Shown here piece after piece: positions 21,591-32,539 of a stretch of 64,000 bases of DNA. The position numbers were made by a program, and so were the translations under genes. The notes beneath the pieces are model-generated. The model saw only the letters and a list, made by a program, of their open reading frames with translations. It ran no database searches and was not told where the DNA came from. Within the stretch, counting starts at the first letter, position 1. Every line of letters starts with the position of its first letter. Source of the DNA: Corallium rubrum (taxonomy: Eukaryota; Cnidaria; Anthozoa; Scleralcyonacea; Coralliidae); assembly GCA_964035015.1 (NCBI GenBank), contig OZ036005.1, forward strand, positions 11,043,012 to 11,107,011, written 5' to 3'.

Positions 21591-22140
21591 CAAATATTCA
21601 GATCGCTCAAACTGATTCGCATTTTAACACGGGTGTAAAGTGGACTCCACGCATGTCGAGATTAGCACCCTCACCGGGCTCCGGGCCTTCGGCCCTACGC
21701 CGGCTCGGAAACAAGACGTTATTTTTAGGTAGACCGCGTGGGAAAAGGACTAAGGAGAGACTTCGTTCGAGACTTTACATTCGTAAGTGAGAAAGCACGA
21801 GCAACTATTCAAGAGCTAAAGCAACCGTTATTTTGTGAGGATATCAAAAATTTATATATACTTAACCTTCGAACGTCGCGTTTTGTTCGAGACTCCGACA
21901 AATAACAGTACAACGTGCTCAGATTTGGCAGGCGGTTTCCCCCTAAATTAAATGCGTGCGACCTAAAAACCGGCCGTCTGACGGAAGAAAACGAGATTGA
22001 CTAGTCCAGAAGTTTGGACTGCGGCGACTTGAAAGATTCGATTCGATTTCGGCAGAGCCTTATTTTACGAGTTGCTAGCAGCGAGTATTTATAAGGGCCT
22101 GCTCGCAGGGTGCAGTACTCAGTGATCACAGCAAAAGTTC
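20460..22140. repeat. non-autonomous element with ~110-bp inverted ends
   Basis: 20,465-20,580 (GCGAGCAGACCCTTATAAAT...) is the reverse complement of 22,030-22,135 (ATTTATAAGGGCCTGCTCGC). The interior includes a segment repeated at 30.0 and 31.5-32.25 kb, an (AT)n tract (21,548-21,588) and a GC-rich hairpin (GGGCTCCGGGCCTTCGGCCC). No coding capacity is seen. Confidence 0.6.
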
Positions 22141-22246
22141 ACTGTCTGTTCCACTGTCCTATACTTTTGTCTTGTAACTTTGTTTTATTTTAATCTTTAA
22201 ATTGTACCCTATTAATCCTGTCTGATCATAAGTTCTTAAATAATAA

Positions 22247-22864
22247 GTATGTGGCAATAACTCCAACAGCAAAAATAAGGACCATCCCGACGCCTCAGAA
22301 TGTAATCGAGACACTTCAAGTATTACATCGAAAATCCAAAAAAGGAAAAAGAAAAAGAAAACTGTGGTTATCGCTGGCGATTCCATGGTTAAAAATGTTA
22401 TCGGTGCTAAAATGAGTAGCGTTGACACTGATAATTTCTTCGTTGTAAAGCCTTTTCCAGGAGCAACTGTACAAGATATGAATGACTTTATCAACCCGCT
22501 AATCCGAAAAAAGCCTGATAAAATGATCCTACACATAGGAACCAATGATCTGAAAAGTTCGCGCCCGAAGGTTGTCGCAGAATCTATTTTAAAACTCGTG
22601 ACTAGAATCAAAGAAGCCTCTCCCAATACAGCTGTGGGTATTTCAGCATTGCTGGTAAGGAATGATAATCACGAACTCGCCGTAAAGGTAAATTTAGTTA
22701 ACGACATTCTTAGAGATTATTCTATTAATGCAAACATTTCATACCTAGCTAATGCTAACATTAATAGTTCGCATTTAAACTCTAGAGGCCTTCATCTGAA
22801 CAGTATTGGCAGTTCAATTCTTCAAGACAATTTTAGAGAATTTGCTAATAATATTTTAAATTGA
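22247..22864 (+). CDS. LINE ORF1: SGNH/GDSL esterase domain (N-terminally truncated)
   Basis: The frame is open from two stops at 22,241-22,246, with no ATG before the conserved block, so the start is missing or upstream. A Lys-rich stretch (QKRKKKKK) precedes the esterase domain. Block I is VVIAGDSM (catalytic Ser), block III is HIGTNDL and block V is GLHLNSIG (catalytic His). Esterase ORF1s are typical of CR1/L2-like LINEs and bind the element RNA. An ATG-initiated version would begin only at 22,382, inside the domain. Confidence 0.8.
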   Translation, partial: VCGNNSNSKNKDHPDASECNRDTSSITSKIQKRKKKKKTVVIAGDSMVKNVIGAKMSSVDTDNFFVVKPFPGATVQDMNDFINPLIRKKPDKMILHIGTNDLKSSRPKVVAESILKLVTRIKEASPNTAVGISALLVRNDNHELAVKVNLVNDILRDYSINANISYLANANINSSHLNSRGLHLNSIGSSILQDNFREFANNILN

Positions 22865-22951
22865 CATAATGCCTTACCGGGTGAATCTGTTATAGGCTCC
22901 GATAATCAACCAAACAGTTCTACCAATCAGTCAGCCCCAACAATACCTATT

Positions 22952-25804
22952 ATGCGGGGCTTCAAGCTAGCATCACTTAATGTTACCAGTCTAATAAAGC
23001 ATATCGACGAGCTTAGAGTTTTGCTTGTTGATCATTCAATCGATGTTTTGGCAATTAACGAGACAAGGCTTGATTCTACTATAAATGACAACGAGGTTCA
23101 TATATCTGGTTATGAAATTGTACGACGCGACAGAAGCGTCAATGGCAGATTTGGGGGTGGTGTATGTTTTTATGTTCGATGCAATATCAATTTTCTACCA
23201 CGTTTTGATATGTCATTTGATCAATTAGAAAATTTATGTATCGAAATTCGTAAACCTAGATCCAAGCCTTTTCTCGTTACAACTTGGTATAGACCTCCAG
23301 ATTCACCCGTCGACAAATTTAACTATTTTGAAACCCTAGTAGGTAGACTCGATTCGGAAAATGTTGAATATTACTTAATGGGTGACCTGAACTGTAATCT
23401 CGGGTCACCCGTTTTGGAACATAATTCAACCATCTTGACTAGCATCACTGATCTTTTTGGCTTACAACAGTTAATAAGCGAACCAACTCGCATAACCAAG
23501 TCATCCTCAACATTAATTGACTTGATATTTACTAATTCGCCTGATAGGATTGTTTGCTCTGGTGTCTCTCATATCAGCATCAGTGATCATAGCCTAATCT
23601 ATGCTTTTCGTAAACTTTCAACTGGCTTATTTACTAAGGGCCACTCTACTGTGACCTATAGAAAGTTTAAGCATTTTAATTCTGCACGTTTCAGAAACGA
23701 TATCCGGCTGCAGAATTGGGATGAAATTAAGGCACATGATAACCCAAATGATATGTGGCATGCTTGGAAAAATACATTTAATAGTGTTGTTGAAAGGCAT
23801 GCCCCTCTGTGTACAAAGCGTATTAGGGCTACTAAATCGCCCTGGATTACGCCTTATTTAAAACAATGCATGCATTATCGAGATATTCTGAAGATAAAAG
23901 CGATTAGCTCTAATGATCCATCTGATTGGCACGCTTTTAAGAGAACTCGTAATAATGTAAATACCGAAATCAAACATGCCAAAGAAATGTATTACACGAA
24001 CGCCTTTCACGAAAATAAAAGCAATTCGAAAAAGACTTGGAATATAATTAACGAACTAACTTCAAGAAAACAACATAGCTCGCACGTAAAGGAAATTGAA
24101 TTGAACGGCTGTTCTATAAGCAGCTCTCAAAAATTATCCGATGCGTTTAATGATCATTTCGCTGATATTGGGCCAAAACTTGCCGACAAAATACCTTGTA
24201 ACGAAAACAGTCGTTCTCATTTAGATTACCTTTCATGTAACGAAAGTGGAGCTAGTTTTCAACTGAAGACAACAAGTTCGTCTATGGTCTTTTCTCTTCT
24301 ATCCAAACTTAGTAAATCTAAAGCAACTGGTTTGGATAAAATTTCAGCTAGGCTTCTTCGTGAATGTCCTGATTTGATTTCAGATTCCCTAAGTATAATT
24401 TTTGATCGTTCCATTATCACGGGTATATTCCCTGACGATTGGAAATGTTCAAAGGTTATACCATTATTTAAACAAGGGAAACGTGAGGATCTCAATAACT
24501 ATCGTCCCATCTCTATTATTCCTATTGTGGCCAAAGTTTTTGAGAGGATTATTTACGATCAAGTTAATATTTTTCTTACGGATAACAAATTGCTTTCAAC
24601 TAGTCAGTCAGGATTCCGAAGCTTACATTCCACAGTCACTGCTCTTCTCGAAGCCACAAACGATTGGGCGTACAACATCGATCACGGCGACGTAAACGCA
24701 GTAGTTTTCTTAGACCTTAAAAAAGCGTTTGACACCGTAGATCATGCAATTCTTTTATCGAAATTGAATGCATATGGTATAGGAAGTGAATGGTTTAGAT
24801 CTTACCTAAGTGATCGTAACCAAAAATGCTTCGTGAACGGTTTTTTATCACCGAACCGCTCACTGTCCTGTGGTATCCCGCAGGGGACTATCTTAGGGCC
24901 ATTACTATTTTTGATTTATATAAATGACTTGCCTAATTGTCTCAAACACTCCCATGCACGTATGTATGCAGATGACACTCATTTGACGTTGGCAAGTAAT
25001 AACGTTCGTGATATTAATCAGAATCTGAATCAAGACCTTGCTAACGTTAATGAGTGGCTTATCGCAAACAAGCTTACCCTAAACCAATCCAAGACAGAAT
25101 TCATGTTAATCGGTTCTAGGCAAAGACTACGTACGTTGAACCCGTTACCATCTCTGGAAATTGATGGGGTCCCTGTTAATCAGGTTTCGCATACAAAGTC
25201 CCTAGGCGTACTTATTGATGAAAATCTGTCTTGGAATATACATATCAATAAGCTAATCAAAAAGATTGCATCAAGCGTTGGAGCTATAAAACGTGTAAGG
25301 CCTTTTGTTCCATTTACGACTCTGCAGTATATTTTCAATTCGTTAGTGCAACCGCATTTTAATTATTGTTGTGTCGTTTGGGATAATTGTAACAAAACCT
25401 ATGCTGATAAGCTTCAAAAATTGCAAAATCGTGCAGCGAGAGTGTTAACATCTTCTAGCTATGACACTGCTGCTGATTCTCTACTAGAGAAGCTTGGCTG
25501 GAGAAAACTCGATACCCAGCGCAAGTTTGAAAAAGCTGTAATGGTCTATAAATCACTAAATGGGCTCGCCCCCGATTATTTGCGTCCCATGTTCATAGAC
25601 CGTAGCAGCGTCACGAACTATTCATTGAGAGACACCGAAGGCAAACTAGCTGTTCCAAAGCCACGGACTAATTACCTAAAGAATAGCTTTGGCTATAACG
25701 GTGCGATGCTTTGGAATAGCCTTCCTACTGAGCTACGCAAAGCAAACAACCTAAGCGAGTTTAAATCGGGCTGCAGTAGGTTTTTTTCTTTTTTAAATGA
25801 TTGA
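22952..25804 (+). CDS. LINE ORF2: apurinic-type endonuclease + reverse transcriptase
   Basis: 950 residues without a break. The N-terminal endonuclease/exonuclease/phosphatase domain has LASLNVTSL, INETRLDS, GDLNCNL (~142) and SDHSL (~210). The reverse transcriptase has SKATGLDKISARLL (~455), NNYRPISIIP, FLDLKKAFDTVDH (~585), GIPQGTILGPLLF (~645) and the catalytic YADD (~670). The C-terminal part ends with the usual LINE tail (GYNGAMLWNSLPTEL). It nicks target DNA and reverse-transcribes the LINE RNA on site. All catalytic motifs are intact, so this copy could be recent. Confidence 0.92.
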   Translation: MRGFKLASLNVTSLIKHIDELRVLLVDHSIDVLAINETRLDSTINDNEVHISGYEIVRRDRSVNGRFGGGVCFYVRCNINFLPRFDMSFDQLENLCIEIRKPRSKPFLVTTWYRPPDSPVDKFNYFETLVGRLDSENVEYYLMGDLNCNLGSPVLEHNSTILTSITDLFGLQQLISEPTRITKSSSTLIDLIFTNSPDRIVCSGVSHISISDHSLIYAFRKLSTGLFTKGHSTVTYRKFKHFNSARFRNDIRLQNWDEIKAHDNPNDMWHAWKNTFNSVVERHAPLCTKRIRATKSPWITPYLKQCMHYRDILKIKAISSNDPSDWHAFKRTRNNVNTEIKHAKEMYYTNAFHENKSNSKKTWNIINELTSRKQHSSHVKEIELNGCSISSSQKLSDAFNDHFADIGPKLADKIPCNENSRSHLDYLSCNESGASFQLKTTSSSMVFSLLSKLSKSKATGLDKISARLLRECPDLISDSLSIIFDRSIITGIFPDDWKCSKVIPLFKQGKREDLNNYRPISIIPIVAKVFERIIYDQVNIFLTDNKLLSTSQSGFRSLHSTVTALLEATNDWAYNIDHGDVNAVVFLDLKKAFDTVDHAILLSKLNAYGIGSEWFRSYLSDRNQKCFVNGFLSPNRSLSCGIPQGTILGPLLFLIYINDLPNCLKHSHARMYADDTHLTLASNNVRDINQNLNQDLANVNEWLIANKLTLNQSKTEFMLIGSRQRLRTLNPLPSLEIDGVPVNQVSHTKSLGVLIDENLSWNIHINKLIKKIASSVGAIKRVRPFVPFTTLQYIFNSLVQPHFNYCCVVWDNCNKTYADKLQKLQNRAARVLTSSSYDTAADSLLEKLGWRKLDTQRKFEKAVMVYKSLNGLAPDYLRPMFIDRSSVTNYSLRDTEGKLAVPKPRTNYLKNSFGYNGAMLWNSLPTELRKANNLSEFKSGCSRFFSFLND

Positions 25805-26035
25805 ATTTTAATAAATTATACTATTGCACGGCACTTATGGAAAGCAGGTATTTTTTATTTCTTATTTTTTATAATTATTTCTATGTAGAACCATTTGTAA
25901 TTTGTTAGTTTGTAAAATTTTGTAATTAGTTAAGTGTACCATATATGTAAATCCTGATAAGTTCACCGTGGGTAAATAAAGAATATATTCTATAATTCAC
26001 CCAGTTCTAAAGTACGGTGCCGTGGCTATTCATTC

Positions 26036-26363
26036 CGAACGAACGAACGAACGAACGAACGAACGAACGAACGAACGAACGAACGAACGAACGAACGAAC
26101 GAACGAACGAACGAACGAACGAACGAACGAACGAACGAACGAACGAACGAACGAACGAACGAACGAACGAACGAACGAACGAACGAACGAACGAACGAAC
26201 GAACGAACGAACGAACGAACGAACGAACGAACGAACGAACGAACGAACGAACGAACGAACGAACGAACGAACGAACGAACGAACGAACGAACGAACGAAC
26301 GAACGAACGAACGAACGAACGAACGAACGAACGAATAAACTAACAACTAACTAATGAATAAAC

Positions 26364-26455
<92 letters not shown>
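26036..26455. repeat. (GAAC)n then (AACT)n microsatellite
   Basis: A pure GAAC tract (~26,036-26,335) changes into a TAAC/AACT tract (~26,362-26,453). The long open frames reading NERT or FVRS are repeat translations. Confidence 0.97.
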
Positions 26456-26573
26456 AAATGGACGAACTAATTAACAGGCAGAACATAAACCGCTGCTAAT
26501 TCGTGACTCGTTAGGACACAGTATTGAAAAAGTTGAGTTTATATTTCTACCACAATGTAAAATTCACACCTAC

Positions 26574-26917
26574 CAATATACGCATTTGTTCCTTCAATAT
26601 GTGTAATCTGATAACGTGGACATCGATTTGACACTAATGTACCATTCAAATGAACTTCATAAAAATTCTCTGTCCTGATCTCCTTGTATTGTTTACATTG
26701 TTTTCTTCTTAATACGTTCCTTTCAATGAGATCTTCAGCAACGGATTTTTCTAGTTCTGTAATATGGATACTTCCAATTCGCTTGGACAAATCTTTCAGA
26801 TCTGACACAGTATCAAATTCAATGAAGTGTTTGTGTATAACGAAGTAACCACTTTTGTCCATAATAAAACATTTTTTATCACTATCAAGACATATCGGGT
26901 ATTTCTCAGTAAGTAAC
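26574..26917 (-). CDS. VWA-Cache gene exon: alpha2-delta-like ectodomain segment
   Basis: The acceptor is GTTCTACAG (phase 2) and the donor GTAGGT (phase 1). It encodes LLTEKYPICLDSDKKC, MDKSGYFVIHKHFIEF and a Glu/Lys/Arg-rich helical part (ELEKSVAEDLIERNVL), ending RYQITHIEGTNAYIG. The 'DKSGYFVIH' text after a Cys matches the second Cache-like segment of alpha2-delta/CACHD1 proteins. An alternative donor 4 bp downstream (GTGTGA) would not match the phase of exon 19,186. Confidence 0.78.
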
Positions 26918-26984
26918 CTGTAGAACGTTAGAACAGAAATAATTAAAAACTAGAGGACACTCTGCAGAGACTGAAAAAAGCGAC

Positions 26985-27215
26985 TGTATTTATTGAGGGT
27001 GCTATATGACAGTATTCAGATACTAATAACCTATTAATGGCCATCGCTCACCCCCGGATGGAACTAGTTCGTAGAATTAATTGGGGAAAACTATGGTGTT
27101 GATTTTTCGGGTGAAGGAAAACAAGAGAACCCCGTGAGAAACTCTCGAGGCACAGGAGAGAACCAGCAACTCTACATCCGAGTATTACGCTTAATTTCAG
27201 CGGTGAGAGGCAGCC
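26985..27215. repeat. dispersed repeat, copy 2
   Basis: TATTTATTGAGG, ATATGACAGTATTCAGATAC, TAATTGGGGAAAACTATGG and GAACCAGCAACTCTAC are shared with 59,625-59,890 and, in part, 5,580-5,670. It seems to be a short interspersed element of unknown class. Confidence 0.6.
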
Positions 27216-27216
27216 A

Positions 27217-27660
<444 letters not shown>

Positions 27661-27712
27661 GAAAACAGAAGTAAAAACATTACTACTACTCTATTTTTGT
27701 GTTAAAACGCAC

Positions 27713-27901
27713 CTATAAAACTGGAACAAGCCAAAGCTTGCGTCCAACACGGCCACCACTTCATCATTTGTTCCATGTTTTTCATTTTGTTTACCTTCAT
27801 ATAAAGTATGCATAACCTCAATCAGGAAACCAGAACCTAACCCATCCAAATACGGAGTGCTCAATGTCAGTTGACCTTTGTTGTTCACAGCATTTTGAAA
27901 C
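27713..27901 (-). CDS. VWA-Cache gene exon: ectodomain segment
   Basis: The acceptor is TTTGTAG (phase 2) and the donor is TATAG/GTGCGT (phase 2). It encodes FQNAVNNKGQLTLSTPYLDG, then GSGFLIEVMHTLYEG and VVAVLDASFGLFQFY. The pattern TxPYxDxxGxG...V is typical of Cache-type extracellular sensor domains in alpha2-delta-like proteins. The acceptor is also the first member of the 60-bp tandem repeat that follows. Confidence 0.78.
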
Positions 27902-28160
27902 CTACAAATCACAGTGATTGAAACAGTAAGAGAACGTTTGTTGTTCACAGCATTTTAAAACATACAAAGCACAGTAATTGAATCAGTAAGATAATGTTTG
28001 TTGTTCACAGGATTTTGAAACCTACAAATCACACTAATTGAAGCAGTAAGATAACGTTTGTTGTTCACAGCATTTTGAAACCTACAAAGCACAGTAATTG
28101 AATCATTAAGATAACGTTTGTTGTTCACAGCCTTTTGAAACCTACAAAGCACAGTAATTA
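27880..28160 (-). repeat. 60-bp minisatellite whose unit contains the 3' splice site of the adjoining exon
   Basis: Five units of exactly 60 bp, with the CCTACAAA word at 27,901, 28,021, 28,081 and 28,141 and a mutated CATACAAA at 27,961. Each intact unit on the minus strand reads TTTGTAG then GTTTCAAAATGCTGTGAAC, i.e. acceptor plus the first codons of the exon at 27,901. The unit length keeps frame. Confidence 0.88.
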
Positions 28161-28259
28161 TTTTATTAAAACAGTAGTACCATGATCGCCTCGGATTCTT
28201 TTGTTCTCCGAGAGAATGTAAACCTCGTATTTCCCTCATCGCTCATGCAAATAAGAGGG

Positions 28260-28680
28260 ACATTTATCCCTTGTCTTCTAATTTTCCCGTGCATGTTGAT
28301 GAGGTAAAATTAGAAGACAAAGAAATCCTTCTAATTTTCCCGTGCATGTTGATGAGGGAAAATTAGAAGACAAAGAAATCATTTGTCTTCTTCTAAATTT
28401 CCCGCCTGCATATATTTTCCCTCATCAATATGCACGGGAAAATTAGACGCAACTTCTCTGATCAACCGTGTAAATTTCCTGTCGGAAAGATTCTCAAAGT
28501 TTTCCTCGGCGATCAGAATATTACAAACTATTAACACGACTTGAGGGAAATTAGCGATTAAATTTCCCCTTTGCCTCGGGAAGATTTGTAAAAGTCCTCG
28601 AGCCTGCGACCCTCGGACTTTCACAAACCTTCCCTCGGCGGCGGGGAAATTTAATCGCTAATTTCCCCCAAGTCATGTTA
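28260..28680. repeat. inverted and direct repeats of a TTCCCTCATCAACATGCACG-type foldback
   Basis: Two direct copies of CTTCTAATTTTCCCGTGCATG with the inverse alongside (28,275-28,450) are followed by a separate hairpin of about 140 bp (ACTTGAGGGAAATTAGCG to CGCTAATTTCCCCCAAGT, 28,540-28,675). No gene is seen. Confidence 0.65.
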
Positions 28681-29382
28681 TTACTTATAATAAGATAATG
28701 TAATCACAACAAGAAAGTACAAGAAACGGGAGTATTGTTTATCCCAATATGGCTAAAAGATAACAGCGGTTGGATGGCATTAGCTCTAGGAGTGAAAGTA
28801 GCGTCAACTGTAGCAGCTTCAGCAGTAATAGCGACAGTGACAGTTAAGTGACAGTGACATTGATAGCAAAGAAAGCAGGCGTAACAGAGCTGTTAGGAAC
28901 CCTTAGGAAATTTTTGTTTGGGGGGCCCAACTACCCCCTTAACCCATGAGTTTAGTCACTAGTTAACTTAATAAAATCATTAGGGACCCCTTGAGTTTGG
29001 GGGCCCTTGAGTTGCTCCAACCCTGGCTATATTCCTTTACGCTACTGAAAGGTGGCACTAATAGTGGCAGTGATTGAGTGAGAGGTGGTGGTTTAATTGT
29101 CCAAACATGTAACATCCAAACAATTAAATAGCGGGCCTTTTCCCCCACATATCGCGTTCTCGCTTGAAAACGCAACTTTTCCTGTTTTAAAAAAAATCCA
29201 CGTCAGGACAGGAAAACGGCGTTTTTAAAAATTGGAGTTCACTTTGGAGACCGTCTTCGAAAATTTCCGTTTTTCATAACGCGTGGACGGAGGGCCAGTC
29301 AGTAACAAAAAAGTTTCGTTTTTTTAAAATATCGCGGTATACGTATGGACGGGACCAAAAAGACTTCAACGTATTATCTTAC
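28681..29382. other. intron sequence, no gene seen
   Basis: Contains short runs such as GACAGTGACAGT near 28,830 and poly-A/poly-T stretches. No domain, RNA gene or clear repeat is recognised. Confidence 0.4.
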
Positions 29383-29698
29383 CACAGTCTCTGCGATGGG
29401 TCGTAAACTTTAGCAATAACAGGACCAGGTTTAATAACTATGATGCCAGATGTGGTAGCATAAGTCAAATAAGTTGTATAATCCTTGTAACGAGAAGTTT
29501 CTTCATCCCATATTCTCTCAGCCTCAAGTCCTGCTATTGTCAGTTCTCGTATGCCAAGTTTAAATTTAGGTTCAGGATTTTTCTGTCCAGTTTCCAGATA
29601 TTTCTTAAAAGCGTCAACAGTTTCCTCAGTTTCTTTCAACGTGGCATAGTCGTAAGGTTTTTCAAATGATTGAGCAGAAAACTTCACAACAGCACGAT
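29383..29698 (-). CDS. VWA-Cache gene exon: conserved alpha2-delta-like ectodomain segment
   Basis: The acceptor is TTTATTGTAG (phase 1) and the donor GTAAGA (phase 2). It encodes AVVKFSAQSFEKPYDYATLK, a Glu/Lys helix, GIRELTIAGLEAERIWDEET, then TTYLTYATTSGIIVIKPGPV and DPSQRLW. Alpha2-delta and CACHD1 proteins share the order 'AF..P..Y' helix, then 'W....DY...YA.TSG..R..PG', then 'YDP..R.WW'. The last Trp is completed by the next exon. Confidence 0.85.
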
Positions 29699-29774
29699 CT
29701 ACAATAAAGAAGAAAAAAAATTGAGAAACTATACCATAACGAAGTTATAATTTGCTGTATATTATAAGTAATAT

Positions 29775-29940
29775 TGGGCATTTCACTCGATTACATAGCA
29801 TGTTCTAAGGATTTTGGGTGAAGGAAAATTCGAGTGTAGAATATATACATTTTAAGACCAAACCGGGACCAGTTGCGAAAAATGCAACTACACAGGCCTT
29901 CCGGCAGGAATTGAATACACGACCTTGCAACCGTGTAATT
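29775..29940 (-). repeat. SINE fragment (same family as 44.5 and 45.0 kb)
   Basis: Shares AATATTGGGCATTTCACTCG, GATTTTGGGTGAAGGAAAA and GACCAAACCGGGACCAGTTG with the two copies at 44.49-45.13 kb. The tRNA-like head is mostly lost. Confidence 0.7.
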
Positions 29941-29999
29941 GACTGTGAATAAAAAGAAGCTATCCATCAGAGAATAACTCTTTAAAGTACCTTAGTAAT

Positions 30000-30517
30000 T
30001 TAGTACTAGAAATACATAAATGCAATAACCCCTCGCCTGCTTTTACAGGCCTGGAAATAGCTACTCCTGTCGGAATGAAAATATAGTTTTAATTCTGGTA
30101 GAATATTCGAAATAAAAAAAAAACAACTCTATTTTTCTTAAGAAAAATGCAACAAAAAACAAAGAAAAATTTAAGGATGATATTTCGTAAAATACATTGA
30201 GATGGAAAAAAATGCATGTTGCATCCCAGGTTTCGAACTCGATCTCGTTCGCGTGCAAGCCGACGATGTTACCACCACGCTACTGAAGCAAGCGTCAGAA
30301 TTTTATCAAAATATTAGGGTTATATTTTACAGTTCTTTCTTCCCATGTTTACAAAGACCATTGTTTGGTATCTAAAAATATTTGCATTTTGAAAACTACT
30401 CAAACTGCCTGGCTGGTATTCATTTATGATATTTTAAATTTATCCCCGAGCCAATCTCGACACGCGTGGAGTCCATTTTACACGCGTGTAGAAAAAGCGA
30501 GGGAGACGAAATCTGGG

Positions 30518-30558
<41 letters not shown>

Positions 30559-32250
30559 GTTTGGTACGGTGTCACGCGGTAAGAATTGTTGGGCACTGGA
30601 GACTAGCGATGAAGAAAACTATAAACTCTCAAGCAAACAAGATGAAATAAGATAGTATTTTGCTTTCGTTTATTTAAACGAAATGGAGCACGAAGAAAAG
30701 AAGGATACAAACAACCTGTTTAATATATCTTGAAGAGAAACCAGAGAACGTTAAGAAACCAAACGACGTATGGTAAACAAAAACTCGATCTGAATTACAG
30801 TGACTCCCTGGTCAAATGTTAACGGTAGGATTCTTGTTGTTTTCAAGTTTTCGCTTAACCTAAACAATATAGTGCTTCACGTTTTCGTGCTTTCCCTTTG
30901 CTCGTCCAAACCATAAATCAGCTTAACTAAAGCTAACTTAAAACACTACCTTTATAAGCTTATGTAGACGTGATGTTTTTATTGCATTGCAATCACCTTT
31001 TGTTATTAAATACTCGTGGGCTTTGGCAATTTTTTTGGCTGTATTTCCAAATCTTCGACTGAAACGTTGTCTGTTTAATACTTCTTTCTAGAATCCGATT
31101 CTACCGAATTGTTTTTATCCCGGACTCTATTATAAATGTAATTTTTGAGCTGTTGACATTTACTGATTCTGCCTTTGCAAAACATGTATGCATAGGGAAG
31201 CCATTTAAAGCTTGTTAAAAATAATCCCTTTTGAAACCTCCTAAAAAAATATTTTGTATACAACCAGAATTTAATAATGAAATCTAGGTTTTGCTTTGAA
31301 ATGTTAAATCAGTTTAGTCATCTTACTCATAAATTATAGAATTATCTTGAGGATTATCATTTGTTTTTATATCGATCTGTTTGTTTTTATATTGGCTGTA
31401 TATCAGATGTGCTTATTTTAATCAGGGTAGGTGGGTGGGTGGGTGAGTTTCAAAAAAGCATTTGATAAAAGTGGGCGAGGGGTTGTTACATTCATGTATT
31501 TCTAGCTTAAACAAATAAAACAAAAACAGTTTTTCATTTCGAAAACTGAATTGCTGAAAATGTTTTCACATACATGTTAATGGGCCTTAATAAATATTTC
31601 AACAGCATTTGTACGTTTTAAAAAAATGTTCCTTTTTCATTTTTTATGCTAAATTATAAACAACCGCTAAGTCATATTAAGTAGTTTTACAAAAAGAAAA
31701 CTATTTAAAAGAAGATAAGACGGCAGCCACAGGTAAAAAAATACAACGGGCATTGGCAAGAAAAACCATGACACTCAAAATGTAATAATATAAAACAAAA
31801 TTAACAGTCATGGATGTAAACAGGGAAACTCGAACAGTTTTGCTACGAAGTGTTCGTGATTACTGAAAGCGACTGCTCTATAGTTTTACCGTAGCTTAAA
31901 CTTTTCGGCCTTTATCATCGTTGGTTTTCTATATCTTTTTCCCTCTTTCGAGGTTCGGTTTGACGGGTTTCCTTTAGTCAAGACGTTGATTTGTTTCTGT
32001 TCTTTTGAAATGAATCTACGTATCCCAAAAAATCCTTTCTCAAGTCTTTTTGTCAAGAATATATTACTTCAAATCTTTTTTGTCAAGAACGATATTGTTT
32101 CCAGTGCCCTACAATCTTCACCGCGCGTGGTCCGTCCACACATATATATATATATACAAATATTCAGATCGCTCAAACTGATTCGCATTTTAACACGCGT
32201 GTAAAGTGGACTCCACGCATGTCGAGATTAGCACCCTCACGGATTAAAAT
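30000..32250. repeat. dispersed repeat (copy of 20.7-21.8 kb) interrupted by a ~1.35-kb non-autonomous element
   Basis: 30,000-30,160 and 31,520-32,250 match 20,700-21,780 in order. The interval between them carries a different element, ending at GGGCGAGGGGTTGTTACATT...TTTCTAG near 31,505. Relatives of it occur at 32,540-33,605 and, inverted, at 50,213-51,605. It holds a TA microsatellite (30,530-30,560) and no coding frame. Confidence 0.65.
30218..30292 (-). repeat. tRNA-derived SINE head
   Basis: On the minus strand a 75-nt segment has an A-box-like GTAGCGTGGTGGTAACATC and a B-box GAGTTCGAAACC at the usual spacing. The flanks lack a convincing acceptor stem, so I call it a tRNA-derived SINE head and not a tRNA gene. 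Confidence 0.55.
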
Positions 32251-32309
32251 ACTCATTAATAATTCATGAAGAATATTCAAAAGAAATTAATGTTTAAACA
32301 GATGTTGTA

Positions 32310-32362
32310 AATCGGATACACCATTGCCTAATAAAAATTCAATGTTGTATCCGATTTACAGC
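32310..32362. repeat. short hairpin
   Basis: TGTTGTAAATCGGATACA and GTTGTATCCGATTTACAGCA are inverted copies around a 19-bp centre. Confidence 0.6.
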
Positions 32363-32539
32363 ATACTAATTAGGACCCATTGGCTCAAATTGAGCTTTTT
32401 CCTTATTCAAATAATTTGTTTTTGCCTTTTCTACGACTGCTAAATAAAGTATTCATGATATAAACTGCATGATATAAACATGATATAAATCGCGTCCGAT
32501 ACAGTTCGGCCGCTCATATTGTATCTATTACTTAATATA

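Larger units (their letters stand above)
22150..26000 (+). mobile_element. CR1/L2-like non-LTR retrotransposon (LINE), 5'-truncated
   Basis: Contains an SGNH-esterase ORF1 lacking its N terminus and an apparently complete APE-RT ORF2. An AT-rich 3' UTR ends at GGGTAAATAAAGAATATATT near 25,990. It lies in the intron between exons 26,574 and 19,186, antisense to the host gene. A (GAAC)n microsatellite starts 35 bp after its end. Confidence 0.85.
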
